DNA of 64,000 nt from Speluncibacter jeojiensis (GCF_029589495.1 NZ_JAAIVF010000002.1:248001-312000); one strand, 5' to 3'; shown: positions 25,695 to 34,545, counted from the stretch's first letter. Notes: generated by a model from the letters alone, not told the origin. Made by a program: numbers and translations.

Positions 25695-26729
25695 ATGAAA
25701 CCTCTGGCCCGCTATGCGGCGCTGAACGGCTACGTCGACCTGAGCCGGTCGCTCGGGCTCGATCCGGGCCCGCTGATGAGGCAAATGGGATTGGACCCCG
25801 CGGGTCTGAGCGTGCAGGATCGCTGGATTCCCGCCGCAGCGGTCGCGCGACTGCTCGAGAGGTCGGCGGCAATTTCGGGGCACGAGGACTTCGGACTGCG
25901 GCTGGCGGAATTTCGTCGCCTCTCCAACCTCGGGCCGTTGAGCCTGGTCATCCGGGAAGAGCCCGATGTGCGCAGCGCACTGCGAGTGCTTGGCCGGTAC
26001 GAACACACATACAACGAGGCCCTGCGGACACGGCTGTCCGAAGCTGACGGAACGGCGACCATCCGGGTAGTCCTGGAACTCGGGGAGCAAGTGGACGTCC
26101 GACAGTCCGAGGAGTTGGCCGTGGCCGTAGTGCACCGCCTCCTGTGCGGCTTTCTCGGACCAAGGTGGAAGCCGATGGCCGTCTGCTTTGCGCACCGGCC
26201 GCCGGCAGACCCGGCCACCCATCGGAAGGCCTTCGGATCGGCACTGATCTTCGATCATCAGTTCACCGGGATCACCTTCCCGGCAAACGATCTCGATGCC
26301 CCGAACAAGATGTCCGATCCGCTGCTGCGGCCCTACACCCAGCAGGTACTCGATTCCCTCGAGCCACCGAAAGATGCGACCACGGCAGATCGGGTCCGCG
26401 AAGTGATCGAACTGCTGCTGCCCACCGGACGGTGCTCGATCGAACAAGTCGCCCGGAGCCTCGGCGTCGACCGCAGAACCATCCACCGACGGCTGACCGA
26501 CTCGGCCGAGTCCTACTCCTCGATCCTCAACGACACCCGCGTCGACCTCGCCCGGCGGATGGTGGAAAATCGAAGATACTCACTGACCGAGATCGCCGAC
26601 CTGTTGTCCTTCTCGGCGCCCAGCAACTTCTCGCGATGGTTTCGCGCGCAATTCGGATGCAGCCCCCAAGTTTGGCGAAACGCGCGACAGCAGCGGCACC
26701 GGACCCAGGTGATATCGAGCGGTCCCTGA
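25695..26729 (+). CDS. AraC family transcriptional regulator (arabinose-bd N-domain)
   Basis: About 344 residues. The N-terminal two-thirds match the OruR/ArgR-like ligand domain of AraC regulators (LARYAALNGYVDLSRSLGLD; FGLRLAEFRRLSNLGPLSLV). The C-terminal 100 residues carry two helix-turn-helices: SIEQVARSLGVDRRTIHRRL and YSLTEIADLLSFSAPSNFSR. ATG at 25695 is preceded by AGGAGAG. It is divergent from the 15.8-25.5 kb catabolic cluster and is its likely activator. Confidence 0.88.
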   Translation: MKPLARYAALNGYVDLSRSLGLDPGPLMRQMGLDPAGLSVQDRWIPAAAVARLLERSAAISGHEDFGLRLAEFRRLSNLGPLSLVIREEPDVRSALRVLGRYEHTYNEALRTRLSEADGTATIRVVLELGEQVDVRQSEELAVAVVHRLLCGFLGPRWKPMAVCFAHRPPADPATHRKAFGSALIFDHQFTGITFPANDLDAPNKMSDPLLRPYTQQVLDSLEPPKDATTADRVREVIELLLPTGRCSIEQVARSLGVDRRTIHRRLTDSAESYSSILNDTRVDLARRMVENRRYSLTEIADLLSFSAPSNFSRWFRAQFGCSPQVWRNARQQRHRTQVISSGP

Positions 26730-26851
26730 GACTGCTGCACGGGTACGCGACATCGTGACCTTCCCCGATTTGCGGCGGCCCCTCATCGCGGCCGTCGGTG
26801 AGATCACACAGTTGGGAAAATCCGGCACGGCGCTCTTGGATGGGATGAATC

Positions 26852-27793
26852 ATGCCGCTGAGTTCTCACATGCCAGGGATTGCCGCGTTCGAAGTTCTTC
26901 TTGCGGTCGCCAGAACCGGCAGCCTCGGCGCCGCGGGCCGGGAACTGGGACTGACACAGCAGGCGGTGTCGGCGCGACTGAACTCGATCGAAGCCCAGAC
27001 CGGCGTCCAGCTTGTGGTCCGCACCGTGCGCGGCTCGACCCTCACTCCCTCAGGGGCCGTCGTTGCGCAGTGGGCAGCCCAACTACTGGAAGTCGCCGAG
27101 CACGTGGACGCCGGACTTGCGTCGCTTCGAACCGAAAGCCGCAAACGGGTGAAGGTGGTGGCCAGCCTGACCATAGCCGAACAGCTCATGCCTCGATGGC
27201 TGGTGTCCTGGCAAGCTGCAGCAACACGTCTCGGCCACAATGCCCCTGAGGTGATCCTCACGGCCGAGAACAGCGAACACGCATTACTGGACATCTGCAA
27301 CGGCGTTGCGGACCTCGGGTTCATCGAAAGCCCTGTCATACCCAGGGCTCTGCACAGCCGCGTTGTCGCCCATGACGAACTCGTGCTGATCGTCTCGCCC
27401 GACCACAAGTGGGCTCGCCGGTCGAAGGGCGTGAGCGCTTCCGAACTCAGCCAGACCCCACTTGTCGCACGTGAGCGGGGATCCGGAACCCGCGATTCAC
27501 TGACCGCAGCTCTGCGCAGCCGTCTCGGCGAGGCGATGGAACAAGCAAACCCGGTGCTGGAATTGTCCTCGGCGGCGGCCGTACGCGGCGCGGTCCTCGC
27601 CGACGCCGGGCCTGCGGTGATGAGTAAGTTGGCGGTGACAGACGATCTCGCGGTCGGAAGGCTCTGTGTCGTCGCGGTGCCAGAGCTGAATCTCAGCCGC
27701 GAACTGCGGGCTGTCTGGCAAGGCGGGCGCACGCCGCCCGCCGGCCCGGCACGTGACCTGCTCAGTCACATCGGGCAACACCGTCGCACGTAA
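26852..27793 (+). CDS. LysR family transcriptional regulator
   Basis: 313 residues with the winged helix-turn-helix in the first 65 (FEVLLAVARTGSLGAAGREL, then LTQQAVSARLNSIEAQTG) and a LysR effector domain after it. Its gene follows the AraC gene by about 120 bp and converges on the FAD oxidoreductase gene, with only 11 bp between their stops. It resembles the LysR at 13513 in effector-domain sequence (both have ARERGSGTRDSL/SREGGSGTRETL-type stretches). Target not evident; no divergent partner. Confidence 0.85.
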   Translation: MPLSSHMPGIAAFEVLLAVARTGSLGAAGRELGLTQQAVSARLNSIEAQTGVQLVVRTVRGSTLTPSGAVVAQWAAQLLEVAEHVDAGLASLRTESRKRVKVVASLTIAEQLMPRWLVSWQAAATRLGHNAPEVILTAENSEHALLDICNGVADLGFIESPVIPRALHSRVVAHDELVLIVSPDHKWARRSKGVSASELSQTPLVARERGSGTRDSLTAALRSRLGEAMEQANPVLELSSAAAVRGAVLADAGPAVMSKLAVTDDLAVGRLCVVAVPELNLSRELRAVWQGGRTPPAGPARDLLSHIGQHRRT

Positions 27794-27804
27794 GACCGAT
27801 CCGG

Positions 27805-28842
27805 CTATGCGCTGTATTGCAGCCACAGCGGAAGAACATCATCCAGCCGCTGCATGAACTTCTGCATTCCAACACGATACTGGCCGCATCCCATCGGATC
27901 GATCTTATACTCGGGAAACGCGATCCCTATCCCGAAGAGCCCTGCTGCAAGAATCCCGTTGGCGGCATTATGTTCCAGCGTCCCCCACCCAGGGGTCACC
28001 CGGAGTTGCCTGCGTTCGAATCCGACGGTGTAGACAACGTGATCACACTCCTGAAGCCTGACGTCGAATTCCGGATCGCCTACCCAGCACCTCTCGAGGC
28101 GTTCCGGGTAGGTTCCATCGATGTTCTCTCGCGCCCAACGAGCGGCTTGACCTTTCAGGCCAGTGTCGTCGTGTAACGTCCAACCATCGAGGTGGACGGC
28201 ATATTTGAGTGGGCTGCGATAGAAGTTGATCACTTTCTTGGCCGGGCTTTCCAGGAGATTCGGCAACGCGATCATAGTCGAGTGAGAAGAGCCGAATACG
28301 GCAACCGTAGCGCCTTCCAGAGGCAACTGTGCCAGCTTGCAGGGGTCAAGTGCAGCCTCGACCGACACCTCTTCCAGATTGGAGTACGGAAGCGTCTTGG
28401 GAACCGATCCGATGGCAAGGACAACGTTCTTCGAGGTGACCGGATCGTGTTCTGTCTGCACAGCCCACTGCCTGTTTCGCAGCGAAAGCTCCGTTGCCGT
28501 CGTTCGAAACGTTCGTACCCGCTCACCGAGATGTTTCGAGATCCACTCAAGAGGTTCCGCGACCACGCCGAGCGGGCAGGTCTGCTGGGGGTCGATGTTG
28601 TTTATATCGAATTGAGATGCTTCACCGAACCGAAAGGACGGAGATGCTGTCAAGTAGTCGAGAAAAAGTTCAACCTTGGTGTTGCTCGGTACAGCACACC
28701 ATTTCGTACCGAAATCACCCACCGAGAACTCGGGGTCGATCCAGGCGATTTCTTCTGCGGCGATGCCGCGGTCGAGCAACCTGCCGACTGCGGCAATGCC
28801 AGCAGGCCCCGCTCCAATCACGGTCCAGGCGTACTGAGTCAT
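27805..28842 (-). CDS. FAD/NAD(P)-binding oxidoreductase
   Basis: 345 residues. WTVIGAGPAGIAAVGRLLDRG is the N-terminal FAD-binding Rossmann motif, split here after 20 residues by WTV; a second nucleotide site is VAVFGSSHSTMIALP. KNVVLAIGSVPK precedes it. The fold suggests a flavin-dependent pyridine-nucleotide oxidoreductase or monooxygenase, but no CxxC redox pair is visible. Base and codon use look less GC-rich than the neighbours, and the protein has fewer Ala/Arg residues, hinting at acquisition. It faces an upstream TetR-type operator (29158-29171) that may control it. Confidence 0.75.
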   Translation of the reverse strand: MTQYAWTVIGAGPAGIAAVGRLLDRGIAAEEIAWIDPEFSVGDFGTKWCAVPSNTKVELFLDYLTASPSFRFGEASQFDINNIDPQQTCPLGVVAEPLEWISKHLGERVRTFRTTATELSLRNRQWAVQTEHDPVTSKNVVLAIGSVPKTLPYSNLEEVSVEAALDPCKLAQLPLEGATVAVFGSSHSTMIALPNLLESPAKKVINFYRSPLKYAVHLDGWTLHDDTGLKGQAARWARENIDGTYPERLERCWVGDPEFDVRLQECDHVVYTVGFERRQLRVTPGWGTLEHNAANGILAAGLFGIGIAFPEYKIDPMGCGQYRVGMQKFMQRLDDVLPLWLQYSA

Positions 28843-29210
28843 TTTCTTCCTTTCCGAGGGCCGGCGGTGACGCCGTTGAGGTCAGGTCGATCGAACGAAA
28901 AGCGTGACTTCCGACCACCGGTTGCAATGATTCACGGACTGCGGGCCCGGGAGTAGGGGTGCACTCTTTGTCGACTCACAAACCCATCTTGTGAGGTCGG
29001 AAGTCGTGCGCCGGGCGCCTCGGCACAAGAGAGCAACTCTTCTGGGCTGCGTCCGGGGCGGACAGAACATGCACAAGCGGTCAGCAGTGTGGCCCGAGGA
29101 ACAAGCCTGGAGATCACCCAACGTACGTCGACATCGCCGACCAGCAGCCGCCGATCATGAGCGATCGCTTAGCTATGCGCGTTCGACCGGTGCGCAGAAC
29201 TCTCGCTCGA
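28843..29210. other. Intergenic region upstream of the FAD oxidoreductase
   Basis: About 370 bases with no gene. It contains an inverted repeat CTCACAA-N7-TTGTGAG at 28975-28995, likely an operator or small hairpin, and a TGAGCGATCGCTTA element at 29158-29171. The oxidoreductase promoter must lie here. Confidence 0.5.
29158..29171. promoter_or_regulatory. TetR-type operator TNAGCGNNCGCTNA, copy 1
   Basis: TGAGCGATCGCTTA matches the 14-bp palindromic pattern TNAGCG-NN-CGCTNA also found at 29911. It lies 40 bp beyond the TetR stop, within the upstream region of the FAD oxidoreductase. Confidence 0.55.
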
Positions 29211-29846
29211 TCACCGTTCGACTGACTTGACCATCCGCTCGGCGAGACTTGCGTAGGCCGCGCCCACCGCCTGAGGCGTGGGCAGTTCGCGCGAGGGAAA
29301 CCAGCGAACGGTGTCGATGCAGAGCGAGAGGATCGCGAGTGCGGTGGCGTCGACGTTGTCGACGGCGAACTCGCCGCCGCGGACTCCGTCGGCGATGATC
29401 CCGCGCAGCACGCGCACAACCTGGCGTCTCAGCGGAACCACCCGCGCGAGATTCTCGCTGGTCAGCGCCTGCAACTCGTATTGCACGATTCGTCCGGTGG
29501 TGTGGTGCTCGCCATGCCATTCAGCAAAGGCATACACCGCTGCACGCAGGCGTTTTGTCGCCGACCCCGTGGTGGCTGCGCCCGTTTCGAGCGAGGCGAG
29601 TGCTGATGTGTGGCCCGTGATGCTCAGCCGAAGCAACACGTCTTGCTTGGAACGGAAGTGGATGTACATGGCCGCGGGACTCATCCCGGCCCCCGCTGCA
29701 ATCTCGCGTGTACTGGTGCCGAAGTAGCCCTTTGCCGCAAAGGCGTCACGTGCCGCATCGAGTAAGCGCTGCTCCGCGCCGCTGCCGTGGCCACCCCTCG
29801 GCGCCCGCGTACCGGCCGGCGCCTCGGCCGCGACCGGATCCGACAT
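29211..29846 (-). CDS. TetR family transcriptional regulator
   Basis: About 211 residues from the ATG at 29846 (GAGGTGAG upstream; an earlier in-frame ATG at 29879 lacks one). The helix-turn-helix is AFAAKGYFGTSTREIAAGAG followed by MSPAAMYIHFRSKQDVLLRL. The C-terminal helical domain is of normal size. It is divergent from the acyl-CoA dehydrogenase operon starting at 29950, and a TNAGCGNNCGCTNA palindrome lies in the gap and another behind the gene. It should repress both neighbours, with an acyl-CoA as the probable inducer. Confidence 0.9.
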   Translation of the reverse strand: MSDPVAAEAPAGTRAPRGGHGSGAEQRLLDAARDAFAAKGYFGTSTREIAAGAGMSPAAMYIHFRSKQDVLLRLSITGHTSALASLETGAATTGSATKRLRAAVYAFAEWHGEHHTTGRIVQYELQALTSENLARVVPLRRQVVRVLRGIIADGVRGGEFAVDNVDATALAILSLCIDTVRWFPSRELPTPQAVGAAYASLAERMVKSVER

Positions 29847-29910
29847 CGTCTCACCTCGAGGCTGCTCATCTCGTTGCACATATTGACTTTCTCACATCAC
29901 GACCACACAC

Positions 29911-29924
29911 TAAGCGAACGCTTA
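29911..29924. promoter_or_regulatory. TetR-type operator TNAGCGNNCGCTNA, copy 2
   Basis: TAAGCGAACGCTTA, arms perfectly complementary around AA. It lies in the 103-bp gap between the divergent TetR and acyl-CoA dehydrogenase genes, 26 bp before the latter's start, so binding would block both. Confidence 0.7.
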
Positions 29925-29949
29925 ATCGAGGCGAATGAGAGGGCACCAA

Positions 29950-31095
29950 GTGGACAGGTCCGTGTACACCGACGATCACGAGCAGTTCCGCAAGTCGGTA
30001 CACGACTTCCTCGAGCGGCAGGTGGCGCCGCGAGTCGAGGAGTTCGCCGAACACAAGCTCATCGCCCGTGACGTGTGGCGTGCAGCGGGTGAGCAGGGCG
30101 TGCTCGGGCTCGAGATCCCGGAGGGGTACGGCGGCGGCGAGGCGGGCGACTACCGATTCAATGCGGTCGCGACCGAAGAACTCGCCGCCGTGAACGCGGC
30201 TTTGGCCTCCGCATTCGGAATTCACTTCGACATCGCGACACCGTATGTCGTCGACCTCGCCGCCGAGAGCCAAAAGCAGCAGTGGCTGCCCCGGATGGCG
30301 GCCGGTGAGGCGGTCGCCGCCATCGCCATGACCGAACCGTCCGGTGGTTCGGACCTGGCGAATCTCAAGTCGACCGCTGTACGAGACGGGTCGGACTGGA
30401 TCCTGAACGGCGCCAAGACATTCATCACGAACGGCTACACCGCCGACATCGTGGTCGTGGCCGCTCGCACCGACCCGGAGAAGCGGTCGAAGGGCATCAG
30501 TCTCTTCCTCGTCGACTCCTCGCTGCCCGGCTTCGAACGAGGACGCAAGCTCGACAAGGTCGGCCAGCCGGAGGCCGACACCGCCGAGCTGTTCTTCGAC
30601 GATGTGCGGCTTCCTGCCGACGCGCTACTCGGCGAGCCCGGCATGGGATTCGTGGCGATGATGGAGCGCCTCCCGCAGGAGCGGGTCGGTGCGGCGGTCG
30701 CGAACATCGCGCACGCGAAGCAGATCCTGCACGAGACGATCGAATATGCCAAGGAGCGCAAGGCTTTCGGGAACTCGATCGGATCCTTCCAGCACAACAA
30801 GTTCCTGTTGGCCGAGCTGGTCACCAAAATCGAGGTTGCCCAGGCCTACGTCGACGCCGCCGTGGTCGAGCACGCCGGGGCCGGGCTCAGCGCGGTCGAC
30901 GCCGCGAAAGCCAAGTGGTGGTCGGCGCAGGTGCAGAACGAGGTGCTCGACCACTGCGTGCAACTGCACGGCGGCTACGGATATATGCGCGAATACCGTG
31001 CCGCCCGCGCCTGGATGGACGCCCGCGTGACCAAGATCTGGGCCGGCTCCAACGAAATCATGAAGGAAATCATCGGCCGCGACCTCGCACTCTGA
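29950..31095 (+). CDS. Acyl-CoA dehydrogenase family protein
   Basis: About 381 residues. AIAMTEPSGGSDLAN and FITNGYTADIVVVAART mark the flavin/substrate domain; QLHGGYGYMREYRAARAW and KIWAGSNEIMKEIIG close the C-terminal domain. As in the dehydrogenase at 5288, the usual catalytic Glu position (YEGT) is not Glu here, pointing to the long-chain/isovaleryl type. The GTG at 29950 with AGAGGG six bases before it is preferred to an ATG at 29935. First gene of a TetR-controlled operon. Confidence 0.9.
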   Translation: MDRSVYTDDHEQFRKSVHDFLERQVAPRVEEFAEHKLIARDVWRAAGEQGVLGLEIPEGYGGGEAGDYRFNAVATEELAAVNAALASAFGIHFDIATPYVVDLAAESQKQQWLPRMAAGEAVAAIAMTEPSGGSDLANLKSTAVRDGSDWILNGAKTFITNGYTADIVVVAARTDPEKRSKGISLFLVDSSLPGFERGRKLDKVGQPEADTAELFFDDVRLPADALLGEPGMGFVAMMERLPQERVGAAVANIAHAKQILHETIEYAKERKAFGNSIGSFQHNKFLLAELVTKIEVAQAYVDAAVVEHAGAGLSAVDAAKAKWWSAQVQNEVLDHCVQLHGGYGYMREYRAARAWMDARVTKIWAGSNEIMKEIIGRDLAL

Positions 31096-31127
31096 TCCAC
31101 CATCGACGAACTGAAAGCAGACGTTCC

Positions 31128-31239
31128 GTGACAGAAGCCGTCATCGTCTCCACCACCGGCTCGCCGATCGGCCGGGCCGGCAAGGGAGTGCATCGGCGGT
31201 GGCCAAGGCATGGCTGCCATCTTCGAAAGGCTCACCTGA
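31128..31239 (+). pseudogene. Collapsed thiolase (acetyl-CoA acetyltransferase) remnant
   Basis: A GTG at 31128 starts a thiolase N-terminus (VTEAVIVSTTGSPIGRAGKG). The next bases switch frame to a thiolase C-terminus, CIGGGQGMAAIFERLT, ending in TGA at 31237-31239. About 360 codons between are missing and the two ends are out of frame, so this is a large internal deletion of a normal fadA-like gene. It sits between the acyl-CoA dehydrogenase and SDR genes, exactly where a beta-oxidation operon would carry one. The remnant can still be translated as a short nonsense peptide, keeping coupling to the next gene. Confidence 0.85.
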
Positions 31240-31240
31240 T

Positions 31241-32011
31241 ATGACCAGCATCGAAACCGACGCGGCGACAACCACGTCAAATGTCACCTTCGACTTCAAC
31301 GGCCAGACGGTGATCGTCACCGGCGCTGCCCGCGGCATCGGCCTCGAACTTGGCCGGTTCTTCTGTCGGTCCGGCGCGACCGTGTACCTGGTCGACTTCG
31401 ACGCCGACGCCCTCGACACGGCGACCGCTGAGGTCGGCTGCCGCGGCGCTGTCGCCGACGTCAGCGACACCAGATCGGTGCGGGCCGTCATCGACAGGGC
31501 CATCGCAGAGACCGACCGGATCGACGTGCTGGTCAACAATGCCGGGATCCTGCGCGACCGGATGCTGTGGAAACTCACCGACGAGGACTACGAGCAAGTG
31601 ATGGCCGTACACGCGGGCGGCACCTTCCGGTTCACCCGGGCGTGTGTTCCGCACTTCCGCGAGCGCGGGTACGGGCGCGTCGTCAATGTCACCTCGTACA
31701 CGGGGCTGCACGGGAACCCCGGCCAGGCGAACTACGCGATGGCCAAGGCCGGCGTCATCGGCTTCACGAAGACTGCCGCCAAGGAACTGGCACGCTTCGG
31801 CGTCACCGTGAACGCGATCTCACCGAACGCAGAGACACGCATGATCGCCTCCATACCCGACGACAAGCGCGCGGAGCTGACCGCGCAGATACCCTTGGGC
31901 CGCTTCGCCGATCCACGTGAGATGGCTGCCGCCGTCGCGTTCCTCGCCTCCGCCGACGCCGGCTACATCACCGGCGTGGTGGTCCCCGTGGACGGGGGGA
32001 TCTCGATATGA
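31241..32011 (+). CDS. SDR family oxidoreductase (FabG-like)
   Basis: About 256 residues. TGAARGIGLELGRFF is the nucleotide-binding motif, NNAGILRD follows, and YAMAKAGVIGFTK carries the YxxxK. The C-terminal GVVVPVDGGISI is typical of FabG-type 3-oxoacyl reductases. Asp in VDFDAD after beta-2 suggests NAD(H). ATG at 31241 is one base after the thiolase remnant stop. It overlaps the MaoC gene by four bases (ATGA). Likely oxidises a 3-hydroxyacyl-CoA. Confidence 0.88.
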   Translation: MTSIETDAATTTSNVTFDFNGQTVIVTGAARGIGLELGRFFCRSGATVYLVDFDADALDTATAEVGCRGAVADVSDTRSVRAVIDRAIAETDRIDVLVNNAGILRDRMLWKLTDEDYEQVMAVHAGGTFRFTRACVPHFRERGYGRVVNVTSYTGLHGNPGQANYAMAKAGVIGFTKTAAKELARFGVTVNAISPNAETRMIASIPDDKRAELTAQIPLGRFADPREMAAAVAFLASADAGYITGVVVPVDGGISI

Positions 32012-32472
32012 CGACCTTCGCGGGGCTGCAGGCCGTGCGCGTTTCTGCGGGCACCGAGCTGGGCGTCAGTTCCTGGATCGAATTGCCCCAGAACCGGATC
32101 GACACGTTCGCCGAGGTCACCGAGGACCGGCAGTGGATCCACACAGATCCGATCGCGGCTGCTTCCGGACCGTTCGGCGTACCGATCGCGCACGGCTACC
32201 TCACGCTCTCGCTGCTCTCGGCGTTCCTTGGGGACCTCCTGGTCATCGACGGAGTCACGGTGGCTGTCAACTACGGGCTCAACAAGGTCCGCTTCCCTGC
32301 CCCGGTTCCCGCCGGATCCCGCATCCGCGGCCACGGGCGGCTGGATCAGGTCACGGAGATCCCCGGAGGGATCCAGACCACAACCGTGGTGACCGTCGAA
32401 TGCGAGGGCGTACCCAAGCCTGTGTGTGTCGCCGAAGTCGTCACCCGTTTCCATGAAGGAGTATCACGATGA
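32008..32472 (+). CDS. MaoC family dehydratase
   Basis: 154 residues with a single hot-dog fold. FAEVTEDRQWIHTDPIAAAS contains the hydratase-2 motif with the catalytic Asp and His (D-x4-IHTD), and GVPIAHGYLTLSLLS follows. It would hydrate 2-enoyl-CoA with R stereochemistry, replacing a crotonase in this operon. ATGA overlaps with both the preceding and following SDR genes show a tightly coupled message. Confidence 0.9.
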   Translation: MTTFAGLQAVRVSAGTELGVSSWIELPQNRIDTFAEVTEDRQWIHTDPIAAASGPFGVPIAHGYLTLSLLSAFLGDLLVIDGVTVAVNYGLNKVRFPAPVPAGSRIRGHGRLDQVTEIPGGIQTTTVVTVECEGVPKPVCVAEVVTRFHEGVSR

Positions 32473-33230
32473 ACATCCTCGACCGATTCCGGCTCGACGA
32501 CCGGGTTGCCGTCGTCACCGGCGCCTCCTCGGGGCTCGGCGTCGCCTTCGCCGAGGCACTCGCCGAGTCCGGAGCCCACATCGTCCTCGCCGCGCGAAGA
32601 CTGGACAAGATGAACCAGACGGCAGAGCTGGTCCGACGCGCCGGAAGGCAAGCGTTGTGCGTGCCGACCGACGTAGCCGACCCCGAGCAGGCCCAGCAGC
32701 TGGTCGACGCCGCCATGGACACGTTCGGCCACGTCGACGTCCTGATCAACAACGCCGGCATCGGCACCGCACACCCCGCCACTCGGGAAACCCCGGAACA
32801 ATTCCGCGAGGTCATCGACGTCAACCTCAACGGTGCCTACTGGGCCGCACAGGCCTGCGGGCGGGTCATGCGCCCCGGGTCCGCGATCGTCAACATTTCC
32901 AGCATCATCGGCCTGACCACAGCGGCACTGCCCCAAGCCGCCTATAGCGCCAGCAAGGCCGGACTGATCGGACTGACTCGAGACCTCGCCCAGCAGTGGG
33001 GCACCCGCAAAGGCATCCGGGTCAACGCGATCGCGCCCGGGTTCTTCGAGTCCGAGATGACCGACCAGTATCACGACGGGTACCTCGACAGCATGGCGCC
33101 CCGGTTGGTACTCGGCCGGATTGGGGATCCCGCCGAACTCGCGGCGACCGTGGTCTGGCTGGCCTCGGATGCGGCGGGCTATGTCACCGGGCAGACCATC
33201 GCCGTCGACGGCGGGATCACGATCACATGA
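32469..33230 (+). CDS. SDR family oxidoreductase
   Basis: 253 residues. VVTGASSGLGVAFAEALAES, NNAGIGTAHPA, SSIIGLTTAALPQAAYSASK (Tyr/Lys of YxxxK at its end) and GQTIAVDGGIT are all present, so it is a complete classical SDR, more like gluconate/3-oxoacyl reductases than the neighbour at 31241. ATGA overlap with MaoC. Two SDRs in one operon suggest two hydroxyl oxidations, for example on an oxygenated or branched acyl chain. Confidence 0.88.
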   Translation: MNILDRFRLDDRVAVVTGASSGLGVAFAEALAESGAHIVLAARRLDKMNQTAELVRRAGRQALCVPTDVADPEQAQQLVDAAMDTFGHVDVLINNAGIGTAHPATRETPEQFREVIDVNLNGAYWAAQACGRVMRPGSAIVNISSIIGLTTAALPQAAYSASKAGLIGLTRDLAQQWGTRKGIRVNAIAPGFFESEMTDQYHDGYLDSMAPRLVLGRIGDPAELAATVVWLASDAAGYVTGQTIAVDGGITIT

Positions 33231-33339
33231 TCTCCCCCGATGTCTGTGCCCGAACGACCTTACGTGGACGAGTGTCGAACTCGTTCGGTGCGTGTCTGAA
33301 TGTGGCGGTCTGACTATGGAGATCGGAGAGGAGCCAAGG

Positions 33340-34191
33340 ATGGCCGGCGCACATGTGGGTACACGCCGGGATTTGCCGTCGTCGATGTTGGAGCGGGTGA
33401 CGTTGATTCTCGATGCGTTCGAGCAACCGTCAACCCTGTTGAACTTCGAGGAGGTGACCAGCCGCACCGGACTGCCGCGGTCGACGGTGCACAGGATCCT
33501 CGACCAACTCGCGCAGCTGCACTGGCTCGACCACGGCAGGGAAGGTTACCGCCTGGGCCGACGTGCACTCCGCCACTGCACCGACGGAATTCACGGAGAG
33601 ATCCGTCGAGCTGCCGCACCGCACATGCATGAACTTCACGTGCGTACCGGCATGGTGGTGGACCTGGCTGTCCTCGATGGCTCCAAGGAGGTCATTATCG
33701 ACAGACTCGGCCGCCAGTCCGCTGGCACGCCAGTGTCGACAGTCGGCGCACGTTACCCTGCCTACCTCACCGCCGGTGGCCGCGCACTGCTCGCATGGCT
33801 CGAACCCGAACGCGCTGACGCGCTGATACAGGACGAGCGACATGGAAAGGCCAGCGGAAGCAACTGGACGCCGCCCGTGCTGCGCCAGGAACTCCACTGG
33901 ATCCGGCACCGCAGGGGCCTGTCGATCGACCCCACCGGTACTAAAGGCGCGGGCACGAGCTTCACCTGCGTCGCCCTCGCCATCCGCGGACCGCACGGCC
34001 CGGTCGCGGCCATCACGCTGCATCCGCAATCGCGCCCGGGGGCGCGCCGGGCATCAGTCGAACACATCGCACAACTACTGGCCGAAACAGTACGCCGCAC
34101 CGCCATAGACCTATTCCCCCCAAGGTGGCACTGCAGCGACAAATGGCCGCGTCATCCACATGAGCACGCTCGGACTAACCTCCGGATATAG
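33340..34191 (+). CDS. IclR family transcriptional regulator
   Basis: About 283 residues. The N-terminal winged helix (LNFEEVTSRTGLPRSTVHRI) is followed by the IclR effector domain, with LDGSKEVIIDRLG, RYPAYLTAGGRALLAWL and GTSFTCVALAIRG. The ATG at 33340 is chosen because GGAGAGGAG lies six bases upstream; another in-frame ATG at 33316 lacks a site. It follows the beta-oxidation operon in the same direction and may regulate it together with the TetR protein. C-terminus ends with a basic, less conserved tail. Confidence 0.87.
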   Translation: MAGAHVGTRRDLPSSMLERVTLILDAFEQPSTLLNFEEVTSRTGLPRSTVHRILDQLAQLHWLDHGREGYRLGRRALRHCTDGIHGEIRRAAAPHMHELHVRTGMVVDLAVLDGSKEVIIDRLGRQSAGTPVSTVGARYPAYLTAGGRALLAWLEPERADALIQDERHGKASGSNWTPPVLRQELHWIRHRRGLSIDPTGTKGAGTSFTCVALAIRGPHGPVAAITLHPQSRPGARRASVEHIAQLLAETVRRTAIDLFPPRWHCSDKWPRHPHEHARTNLRI

Positions 34192-34531
34192 ACGCTGCTT
34201 GCGCCACCGAACAGCAACGACGGAATTGCCCTTTCCAGGCGGCGCCCTGCTACCTGCTCCGGACGTCGGGTGCGGTCGCGTCGACGGGTTGGTTCTGGTC
34301 TGTGGAGAGCGCCTCGGGCCGCACTGCCCCGCCGGTGCCTGACGTTGATCGACGCTGTCGCGTTGTGTTGCTACACACCTGATCTCGGGGTCGAAGCCGA
34401 GGAACGGGACAACTCGCTCCTGGCGCTGCGCCACGGCCGAACGATCGCCAAATACCGCCTGACATGCGGTTATACGACTTTACCGGGCCCCTGGCCAAGG
34501 CTCACCGCAACCGCGCTCACTGCAACCGCGC
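34192..34531. other. Intergenic region between IclR and iniC-like genes
   Basis: About 340 bases between convergent genes. No gene, strong hairpin or promoter is evident. A tandem 15-bp repeat begins at its right end and continues into the iniC-like gene. Confidence 0.4.
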
Positions 34532-34545
34532 TCACTGCAACCGCG
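34501..34545. repeat. Three tandem 15-bp repeats at the iniC-like stop
   Basis: CTCAYTGCAACCGCG-type units occur at 34501, 34516 and 34531 (the first has CTCACC). The stop codon of the iniC-like gene (34534-34532) lies in the third copy, and readthrough frames would add AVAVS repeats, so slippage would shift the end of the protein. Confidence 0.7.
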
